Source of the DNA: Micromonospora okii
GTDB lineage: Bacteria > Actinomycetota > Actinomycetes > Mycobacteriales > Micromonosporaceae
Direction: 5' to 3'
Length of the DNA stretch: 64,000 bases
NCBI RefSeq assembly: GCF_020884795.1
Contig: NZ_BBZF01000022.1
Location: 202,356 to 266,355 of the forward strand
Shown here: piece after piece, positions 58,137 through 64,000 of the stretch
Position numbering within the stretch: position 1 is the first letter of the stretch
How the letters are laid out: each line of letters opens with the position of its first letter
The notes under the pieces: model-generated
Seen by the model: only the letters and a program-made list of their open reading frames with translations
Databases searched by the model: none
Told to the model about the DNA's origin: nothing
Position numbers and translations under genes: made by a program

Positions 58137-59660
58137 ATGGACGATCCGCCGCCCGTCGTCATCGTCGGCGCGGGGCCCACCGGCGTGACCGCCGCCGCCC
58201 TGCTCGCCCGCCACGGCGTCCGCAGCCTCCTGCTCGACCGGTGGGAGCACCCCTACCCGCGCCCCCGCGCCGTCCACCTCGACGACGAGGCGTGCCGCAT
58301 CCTGCACCAGGCGGGGGTGGGCGAGGAGTTCACCGCCATCTCCCGGCCCGGCCGGGGGCTGCGGCTGCTCGACCCCGACCACCGCGTCCTGGCCGAGTTC
58401 CGGCGCGACCCCGCCGCCGGCGTCCACGGCCACCCACCGGCCAACATGTTCGACCAGCCCGAGCTGGAGGCCGCCCTGCGCCGCGCCGTCGCCGCCGACC
58501 CCCTGGTCAGCCTGCGCGGCGGCGTCGAGGTCGAGGATGTCTCCGCCGGCCCCGGGTCGGCGACGGTCACCCTCACCGACCGGGGCACGGGCAGGCGCGA
58601 GACCCTCCCCGCGCGGTACGTCCTCGGCTGCGACGGCGCGAACAGTCTCGTCCGCACGCGGACCGGCGCGGCCATGCGCGACCTCGGCTTCGCCCAGCGC
58701 TGGCTCGTGGTCGACGTCGACACCGAGGCCGACATCGACGCCTGGGAGGGCGTGCACCAGGTGTGCGATCCCCGCCGACCCGCGACGTACCTGCGCGTCG
58801 GGGCGCGGCGCTACCGGTGGGAGTTCCGCCTCCTGCCCGGCGAGACGGCCGAGGCGATGGCCGCCCCGCAGATCCTGCGCGGGCTCGTCCGGCCGTGGAC
58901 CCGGGACGTGCCGTTCGAGGCGCTCACCATCGTCCGCCGCGCCGAGTACACCTTCCGCGCCCAGGTCGCCGACCGGTGGCGCACCGGCGCGGTCTTCCTC
59001 CTCGGCGACGCCGCCCACCTCACGCCGCCGTTCATCGGCCAGGGGTTGGGCGCCGGCCTGCGCGACGCCGCCAACCTCACCTGGAAGCTCGCCGCCGTCC
59101 TGGCCGGTGGCCTGCCCGACGGCGCGCTGGACAGCTACGAGGCCGAGCGCCGGCCGCACGTCACCACCCTCGTCCGGCTCGCCGTGGGCATCGGGCGGGC
59201 CATGACCTCCGGCGGCGAGGCGGGCAACCTGCTGCGGCGGGTCGTCGCGCCCCGGCTGGCCCACGTGCCCGGCCTACGGGCCAAGGTGCTCGACAGCGCC
59301 ACCCCACCCCTGCGACGCTCGGCCCTGCGGCGGCGGCGCGGCCGGCCGTGGGCCTTGGAGGGCCGGCTCTGCCCGAACGCGCCCCTGGGCGACGGCCGCC
59401 GCCTCGACGACGCGGCCGGATCGTCGTTCACCCTGGTCACCGCACGGCCGGTCGAGCCCGGCACGGCCGCCGAGGCCCGGCGACGCGGCGTGACCCTCGT
59501 GCCCGTGCAGCCCGCCTCGCCCCTCGGCCGGTGGCTGCGCCGCGGCGGCGCCCGCGCGGCGCTCGTGCGCCCCGACCGCACGGTCCTGGGCACGGGGGCC
59601 GCGCCGGCCCTGGTCCGGGCCGCCCCGCCGCTGACGCGACCGACCGGCGACCCCAGCTAG
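58137..59660 (+). CDS. FAD-dependent aromatic hydroxylase (MhpA-like)
   Basis: A 507-aa class A flavoprotein monooxygenase. The ATG at 58137 follows GAGG. The FAD-binding motif is VVIVGAGPTGVTAAALLARHGV, the NAD(P)H/FAD DG motif is YVLGCDGANSLVR and the GD motif is FLLGDAAHLTPPFIGQGLGAGLRDAANL. It is closest in layout to bifunctional 3-(3-hydroxyphenyl)propionate/3-hydroxycinnamate hydroxylase, which ortho-hydroxylates phenolic acids. No other genes for aromatic ring cleavage are nearby, so it may instead act in secondary metabolism or detoxification. It is divergent from the cellulase gene. Confidence 0.88.
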   Translation: MDDPPPVVIVGAGPTGVTAAALLARHGVRSLLLDRWEHPYPRPRAVHLDDEACRILHQAGVGEEFTAISRPGRGLRLLDPDHRVLAEFRRDPAAGVHGHPPANMFDQPELEAALRRAVAADPLVSLRGGVEVEDVSAGPGSATVTLTDRGTGRRETLPARYVLGCDGANSLVRTRTGAAMRDLGFAQRWLVVDVDTEADIDAWEGVHQVCDPRRPATYLRVGARRYRWEFRLLPGETAEAMAAPQILRGLVRPWTRDVPFEALTIVRRAEYTFRAQVADRWRTGAVFLLGDAAHLTPPFIGQGLGAGLRDAANLTWKLAAVLAGGLPDGALDSYEAERRPHVTTLVRLAVGIGRAMTSGGEAGNLLRRVVAPRLAHVPGLRAKVLDSATPPLRRSALRRRRGRPWALEGRLCPNAPLGDGRRLDDAAGSSFTLVTARPVEPGTAAEARRRGVTLVPVQPASPLGRWLRRGGARAALVRPDRTVLGTGAAPALVRAAPPLTRPTGDPS

Positions 59661-59737
59661 CCCGTGACCCGTCCGGCACGCGGATGGACGACGCTCTGGT
59701 TGGCCCCCGGTCGCCGGCACATGAAAGGGTGAGTGGG

Positions 59738-61030
59738 GTGAGCACCGCACCGACGACCTGCGACGACGCGTACCGCCGCCGCGGCCCCACCCCCGAACAG
59801 CAACGCCACGACCTGTACGTCGGGCTGGCCGTCGCCGCCGTCGCCGTGCTCAACCTCACGCTGACCAGCAGCGCCGGCGTGTTCCTGCTCGGCGACCCGC
59901 CGTCCTGGCCCGAGCGGCTCCTCTGGTCGGTCGCCGTCACCCTCCCGCTGGCCTGGCGACGCCGCCACCCCGAGGCGGTCGCCGTGGTCGTCGCGGTGGC
60001 GTTCGTCGCCAGCCAGGTCCGCTCGGCCCCCGAGATGCAGCTCTCCTCCGGCGCCCTCTTCGCCGCGATCTACACCCTCGGCGCGTGGGGACGCGACCGG
60101 CGGCGCTCCTGCGCCATCCGGATCGCCATCATCGTCGCCATGTTCGCCTGGATCGCGCTGGCATACACCATCGCCGTCGCCGACCTGCCGCCTGACGCGT
60201 TCGTCGACGCCCCCGGCCCGGTGCCGCCCGCGCTCGCCGCGATCGTCAACGGCGTGCTGCTCAACGTCCTCGTCTTCGGCTTCGCCTACTTCTTCGGCGA
60301 GACCGCCTGGACCGCCGCCCGCCGCGAGCACCAGCTCGCCGCCCAGGCCGAGCAGCTCCGTCGCTCCCAGGCCGAGGCCCACGAGCGGGCCATCCTCGCC
60401 GAACGGGTCCGCATCGCCCGTGAGCTGCACGACTCCGTCGCCCACCACGTCTCCGTCATGGGCGTGCAGGCCGCCGCCTCCCGCCGGGTCCTCGACCGCG
60501 ACCCCGCCAAGGCCCGCACGGCGCTCGGCGCGATCGAGCAGAGCGCCCGCAGCGCGGTCGACGAGCTGCGCCGGATGCTCGGCCTGCTGCGCCAACCCGA
60601 CGGGGCGGAGCCGGAGCGACCCCCGGCCGCCGACGGCGTCGACCGGGTCCCCGAGCTGCTGGACGCCGCCCGCGCCGCCGGGCTGCGCGCCCACGTCGGC
60701 GTGTACGGCGAACCCGTCCCGCTGTCGGGCACGGTCTCCCACACCGCGTACCGGATCGTCCAGGAGGCCGTCACCAACACCGTCAAGCACGCCGGGGCGA
60801 CCACCCTCGACGTCCGCATCCGCTACCTCGCCAGCGAGCTGGAGATCGACGTCAGCGACGACGGTCGCGTCGCCGGGCCGCCCAACCCGGCCGGCATGGG
60901 ACTCGTCGGCATGCGCGAGCGGGTCGCCGCGCACGACGGCGAACTCGAAACCGGCCCCCGCACCGGCGGCGGCTTCCGCGTCCGGGCGCGCCTGCCGCTC
61001 ACCCACGCCGCCGTGGGGGCGGCCCGATGA
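59738..61030 (+). CDS. Sensor histidine kinase (HisKA_3/NarX type)
   Basis: A 430-aa membrane kinase. I chose the GTG at 59738 because AAAGG lies nine bases ahead; a GTG at 59729 is also in frame. Four to five membrane helices occupy about 25-190 (LYVGLAVAAVAVLNLTLTSSAGVFLL; LLWSVAVTLPLAW; IRIAIIVAMFAWIALAYTIAV; IVNGVLLNVLVFGFAYFFG). A coiled stretch leads to the dimerisation helix with phospho-His231 (RIARELHDSVAHHVSVM), then the ATPase domain (N-box IVQEAVTNTVKHAGA, IDVSDDGRV, GMGLVGMRERVAAHDG). There is no recognisable extracellular sensor, so it probably senses membrane state. Its stop overlaps the regulator start (ATGA). Confidence 0.92.
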   Translation: MSTAPTTCDDAYRRRGPTPEQQRHDLYVGLAVAAVAVLNLTLTSSAGVFLLGDPPSWPERLLWSVAVTLPLAWRRRHPEAVAVVVAVAFVASQVRSAPEMQLSSGALFAAIYTLGAWGRDRRRSCAIRIAIIVAMFAWIALAYTIAVADLPPDAFVDAPGPVPPALAAIVNGVLLNVLVFGFAYFFGETAWTAARREHQLAAQAEQLRRSQAEAHERAILAERVRIARELHDSVAHHVSVMGVQAAASRRVLDRDPAKARTALGAIEQSARSAVDELRRMLGLLRQPDGAEPERPPAADGVDRVPELLDAARAAGLRAHVGVYGEPVPLSGTVSHTAYRIVQEAVTNTVKHAGATTLDVRIRYLASELEIDVSDDGRVAGPPNPAGMGLVGMRERVAAHDGELETGPRTGGGFRVRARLPLTHAAVGAAR

Positions 61031-61695
61031 CCCCCATCCGCGTGCTGCTCGCCGACGACCAGCGCCTCGTCCGCACCGGCTTCCGGGTCATCCTCGAGGT
61101 GGAGGACGACATCGAGGTGGTCGGCGAGGCCGGCGACGGGGCGCGGGCCGCCGAGCTGGCCGCCGCCCTGCGCCCCGACGTCGTGCTCATGGACGTCGAG
61201 ATGCCCGGCGTCGACGGGCTGGAGGGGACCCGCCGGATCACCGCCGTCCCCGGCGCGCCCGCCGTACTCATCCTCACCACCTTCGACCGCGACGACTACC
61301 TGTTCGCCGCCCTCCAGGCCGGAGCCAGCGGGTTCCTGCTGAAGAACGGCACCCCGGAGGACCTCGTCGAGGCCGTCCGCGTCCTGCACCGCGGCGACGC
61401 CCTGCTCGCCCCGGAGATCACCCGCCGGGTCATCGCCACCTTCGCCGCCCCGGCCGCCGGCCGCGCCCGCCGGACCGACCCGGCCCTGCTGCGCATGCTG
61501 ACCCCGCGCGAGCGCGAGGTGCTGGAGCTGCTGGGCCGGGGAGACACCAACGCCGAGATCGCCGCCGCGCTGTACCTCGGCGAGGCCACCGTGAAGACCC
61601 ACGTCAGCCGCGTGCTGGCCAAGCTCGGGCTCCGCGACCGCACCCAGGCGGTCGTCTTCGCGTACGAGCACGGGGTGGTGCGCCCCGGCGGCTGA
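61027..61695 (+). CDS. NarL/LuxR-family response regulator
   Basis: A 222-aa regulator translationally coupled to the kinase. The receiver domain (1 to about 120) has the acidic pair in LLADDQRLVRTGF, phospho-Asp56 (VVLMDVEMPGVDG), Thr in LILTTFDRDD and Lys in FLLKNGTPEDL. The LuxR-type helix-turn-helix (about 155-215) reads LTPREREVLELLGRGDTNAEIAAALYLGEATVKTHVSRVLAKLGLRDRTQ. It most likely controls the adjacent ABC exporter operon 87 bases downstream, as in many actinobacterial two-component/NatAB-like clusters. Confidence 0.95.
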   Translation: MTPIRVLLADDQRLVRTGFRVILEVEDDIEVVGEAGDGARAAELAAALRPDVVLMDVEMPGVDGLEGTRRITAVPGAPAVLILTTFDRDDYLFAALQAGASGFLLKNGTPEDLVEAVRVLHRGDALLAPEITRRVIATFAAPAAGRARRTDPALLRMLTPREREVLELLGRGDTNAEIAAALYLGEATVKTHVSRVLAKLGLRDRTQAVVFAYEHGVVRPGG

Positions 61696-61782
61696 GCCCG
61701 GCCCGGTCCACCCGCCGACGGACGCCCGGGGTCCGCCCGCAGCCCGACGGCAGGACACCCCGCGACGACTAGCGTCGACTCC

Positions 61783-62676
61783 ATGATCAACCTGCTCCGC
61801 GTCGAGGGGGTCCGCCGCAGCTTCGGCGACCGGCGGGTCCTCACCGACGTCACCTTCGAGGTGAATGCCGGCCGGATGACCGGCTTCGTCGGCGCCAACG
61901 GCGCCGGCAAGACCACCACCATGCGCGTCATCCTCGGCGTCCTCGCCCCGGACGCCGGCACCGTCACCTGGCGCGGCGCCCCGCTGGACCGGCAGGCCCG
62001 CCGCCGCTTCGGGTACCTGCCCGAGGAGCGCGGCCTCTACCCCAAGATGAGCGTCCGCGACCAGCTCGTCTACCTGGGCCGGCTGCACGGCCTGACCGCC
62101 GGGCGGGCGCGCGCCAACACCGCCGAGCTGATCGACCGGGTCGGGCTCACCGAACGGGCCGGCGACCTGGTGGAGACCCTGTCGCTGGGCAACCAACAGC
62201 GCGCCCAGATCGCCGCCGCCCTCGTCCACGACCCGGACGTGCTCGTGCTCGACGAGCCGTTCTCCGGGCTCGACCCGGGAGCCGTCGACACCCTCGTCGC
62301 GGTGCTGCGCGAGCGGGCCGCCCGGGGCGTACCGGTGCTCTTCTCCAGCCACCAGCTCGACGTGGTGGAGCGCCTCTGCGACGACCTCGTGGTCATCGCC
62401 GGCGGCGCCGTCCGCGCCGCCGGCCCCCGGGAGGAGCTGCGGGCCGCGCACTCCCTGCCCCGCTTCGAGCTGGTCGTGGACGGCGACCTCGGCTGGCTGC
62501 GGGACCAGCCCGGCCTCACCCTGGTCGACCTCGACGGGGCCCGCGCAGTGTTCGACCTCGCCGACCCCGCCGACGACCAGCGCGTGCTGCGCGCCGCGCT
62601 CGACCGCGGCCCGGTGCGCGCCTTCCGCCCCGTCACCCCGTCCCTCGCCGAGATCTTCCGGGAGCTGACCCAGTGA
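61783..62676 (+). CDS. ABC exporter ATP-binding protein (NatA/DUF4162-like)
   Basis: A 297-aa ATPase. Walker A is VGANGAGKTTT, the signature loop LSLGNQQRAQIAAAL, Walker B VLVLDEPFSGLDP and the H-loop LFSSHQ. The C-terminal 85 residues (LPRFELVVDGDLGWLRDQPG...VTPSLAEIFRELT) match the DUF4162 extension typical of Na+/drug/lantibiotic exporters. TAGCGT (61770-61775) lies seven bases before the ATG at 61783 with no ribosome binding site, so the transcript is probably leaderless. It overlaps the permease gene by four bases (GTGA). Confidence 0.92.
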   Translation: MINLLRVEGVRRSFGDRRVLTDVTFEVNAGRMTGFVGANGAGKTTTMRVILGVLAPDAGTVTWRGAPLDRQARRRFGYLPEERGLYPKMSVRDQLVYLGRLHGLTAGRARANTAELIDRVGLTERAGDLVETLSLGNQQRAQIAAALVHDPDVLVLDEPFSGLDPGAVDTLVAVLRERAARGVPVLFSSHQLDVVERLCDDLVVIAGGAVRAAGPREELRAAHSLPRFELVVDGDLGWLRDQPGLTLVDLDGARAVFDLADPADDQRVLRAALDRGPVRAFRPVTPSLAEIFRELTQ

Positions 62677-63737
62677 CCCTCCTCGCCGCCACCCGCCTGG
62701 TCGCCGCCCGCGAGATCCGCGTGAAGCTGCGCGACAAGGTCTTCATCGTCAGCACGCTGTTCTTCCTGCTCTTCGCCGCCGGCGCGGCGATCCTTCCCGC
62801 CCTGCTCGGCGGCGCGCCCACCACCGTGGCGGTGGCCGCCCCGGCCGAGGCCGAGGCGCTGCGCCAGGCCGGTCTGGACGTCCGCACGGTCGCCGACGAC
62901 GCCACCGCCGAGCGGCTGGTCCGCGACGGCGACGTCGACGCGGCGGTGGTCGCCGGCCCGGAGGTGCTCGCCCTCGACGAGCGCCCCGACGACGTGGTCC
63001 GCGCCCTGAGCACCGGCCCGCAGGTGCGGTTGCTGGACCCCGACGCCGTCGACCCGGTGGCCGCGTTCCTCGTCCCCCTGGCCTTCGCCATGTCGTTCTT
63101 CTTCACCTCACAGATCTTCGGCGTGCAGATCGCGCAGAGCGTGACCGAGGAGAAACAGACCCGGATCGTGGAGATCCTCGTGGCCGCCGTGCCGGTCCGG
63201 GCGCTGCTCGCGGGCAAGGTGATCGCGGGCGGGCTGCTCGCCTTCGGCCAGATCGTGCTGATCGTGCTCGCCACGTTCGTCGGCATGCGGATCACCGACG
63301 GGGACGGCCTCCTGCCGCTGCTCGCCCCGGCGCTGGGCTGGTTCGTGCCGTTCTTCGTCGTCGGCTTCATCCTGCTCGCCGCGCTCTGGGCGGTGGCCGG
63401 CGCACTGGCCAGCCGGCAGGAGGACATCGCGGGGGTGTCGATGCCGGTCCAGCTCGCGGTGATGCTGCCGTTCTTCGCGGTCTCCTTCCTCAGCGACGAC
63501 CCGGCGGCCATGCGGATCCTGTCGTACGTGCCGTTCTCCGCCCCCACGGCCATGCCGCTGCGGATGTTCACCGGCGACGCGGCCGGCTGGGAGCCGGTGG
63601 TGTCGCTGTTGGTGCTGCTGGCCACGACCGCCGCCTGTCTGGTCGCCGGGGCCCGGCTGTACGAGGGCGCCCTGCTGCGCACCAACGGGCGGGTGTCGCT
63701 GCGCCGCGCCTGGCGGGACCGCGAACCGATCGGCTGA
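62673..63737 (+). CDS. ABC-2 type exporter permease (NatB-like)
   Basis: A 354-aa membrane protein. The first helix (VFIVSTLFFLLFAAGAAILPALLGG) is followed by an extracytoplasmic domain of about 90 residues (TTVAVAAPAEAEALRQAGLDVRTV and on), then five to six helices (LVPLAFAMSFFFTSQIFGVQIAQSV; VIAGGLLAFGQIVLIVLATFVGM; LGWFVPFFVVGFILLAALWAVAGAL; LAVMLPFFAVSFL; LLVLLATTAACLVAGARL). The cytoplasmic loop SVTEEKQTRIVEILVAAVPVRALLAGKV is the family signature of NatB-like permeases. It pairs with the ATPase upstream and is probably controlled by the two-component system. Substrate (ion, antibiotic or peptide) unknown. Confidence 0.92.
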   Translation: MTLLAATRLVAAREIRVKLRDKVFIVSTLFFLLFAAGAAILPALLGGAPTTVAVAAPAEAEALRQAGLDVRTVADDATAERLVRDGDVDAAVVAGPEVLALDERPDDVVRALSTGPQVRLLDPDAVDPVAAFLVPLAFAMSFFFTSQIFGVQIAQSVTEEKQTRIVEILVAAVPVRALLAGKVIAGGLLAFGQIVLIVLATFVGMRITDGDGLLPLLAPALGWFVPFFVVGFILLAALWAVAGALASRQEDIAGVSMPVQLAVMLPFFAVSFLSDDPAAMRILSYVPFSAPTAMPLRMFTGDAAGWEPVVSLLVLLATTAACLVAGARLYEGALLRTNGRVSLRRAWRDREPIG

Positions 63738-63762
63738 CCTGCGGAAACGCCCCGCGATCGGG

Positions 63763-63809
63763 CCGCCAAATCGGCCCCCTCCCGGCGGGGGAGGGGGCCG
63801 ATTTGGCGG
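63763..63809 (+). terminator. Long terminator hairpin after the ABC exporter operon
   Basis: A perfect 21-bp stem (63763-63783 with 63789-63809) closes a 5-base loop (63784-63788), 25 bases after the stop codon. Its right arm runs into the -35 box of the following promoter. Confidence 0.85.
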
Positions 63810-63832
63810 GGCGGAGACCGGCGGGGTAATGT
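63803..63832 (+). promoter_or_regulatory. Upstream copy of a tandem promoter element
   Basis: TTGGCG (63803-63808), an 18-base spacer and TAATGT (63827-63832). The stretch GGGCGGAGACCGG-CGGGG in the spacer closely matches the spacer of the second element at 63973-64000, so the two share one design. The -35 box lies inside the terminator stem. Confidence 0.6.
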
Positions 63833-63972
63833 TCTGCGCCGGCAGGGAAACGGGCGCCAAGCGGGAGACCGCGGCGGACGGCCTGCCGAACCCCAGGAGG
63901 CGACCGACGGAAGTCGGCCGGTGACTGGTGCCCGCGATTCGGGTGAAGCGTGTCAGATCGGGATAGGCCGGT

Positions 63973-64000
63973 TTGACAGGGCGGAAACCGGAGGGTAACG
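63973..64000 (+). promoter_or_regulatory. Strong promoter cut by the right edge
   Basis: A consensus TTGACA (63973-63978), exactly 17 bases (GGGCGGAAACCGGAGGG) and TAACG at the window end, presumably TAACGT. Together with the related element 170 bases upstream this looks like the tandem promoter region of a highly expressed unit, possibly an rRNA operon. The gene itself is outside the window. Between the two, 63833-63972 holds no gene, only a small CCGAC/GTCGG hairpin. Confidence 0.7.

Overview
The window is about 64 kb of very GC-rich chromosomal DNA. Codons end mostly in G or C, GTG starts are frequent, and several promoters have TANNNT -10 boxes placed 6-8 bases before a start codon (leaderless mRNAs). 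Large secreted CBM2-type hydrolases and a CHAT/CATRA-type operon add to this. Together they point to a filamentous actinomycete, most likely Micromonosporaceae (Micromonospora or a close relative); that assignment is inference. No tRNA, rRNA, transposase, prophage or CRISPR array was found. The last bases look like the promoter region of a strongly expressed transcription unit, perhaps an rRNA operon lying just outside.

Layout, left part. 1-5449: two related small regulators (one cut by the left edge) flank a 1463-residue secreted subtilase carrying a kelch propeller. 5581-7161: formamidase genes fmdB-fmdA. 7329-11466: a membrane-anchored propeller-like protein, an aldo/keto reductase, a DUF2071 protein and an EamA exporter. 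11692-18718: a three-gene unit resembling a CATRA conflict system (Ig-like protein; TPR-CHAT protease with a fused C-terminal domain; membrane-anchored CATRA-like protein). 18971-24372: an MFS exporter opposite a SWIM zinc-finger/DUF6493 pair. 24524-29901: an M14 carboxypeptidase, a TetR-regulated 14-TM efflux pump and a YccF protein.

Middle. 30144-32582 is an SCP2-glycogen-debranching-like fusion. From 42521 leftward to 32599 runs one tightly coupled nine-gene minus-strand operon: three GT2 glycosyltransferases, a flippase-like membrane protein, a class III aminotransferase, an NAD-dependent epimerase, a UbiA prenyltransferase, an EEP-family phosphatase and a GT4 glycosyltransferase. It probably builds a polyprenyl-linked envelope glycan. 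Two of its GT2 genes share an identical 432-bp segment.

Right part. 43015-48725 (minus strand): a SRPBCC-TM-CBM2 fusion, a GH18 chitinase, and a tandem pair of proteinase K-like subtilases of which one has lost its nucleophile. 49140-55776: a sugar operon (kinase, ABC importer, RbsD, DeoC-like aldolase, GntR) that fits uptake and breakdown of a pentose such as 2-deoxyribose. 55836-57938: a GH5 cellulase with an inverted repeat inside its promoter. 58137-63737: an MhpA-like hydroxylase, a two-component system and a NatAB-like ABC exporter. The window ends with a long hairpin and two similar promoter elements.
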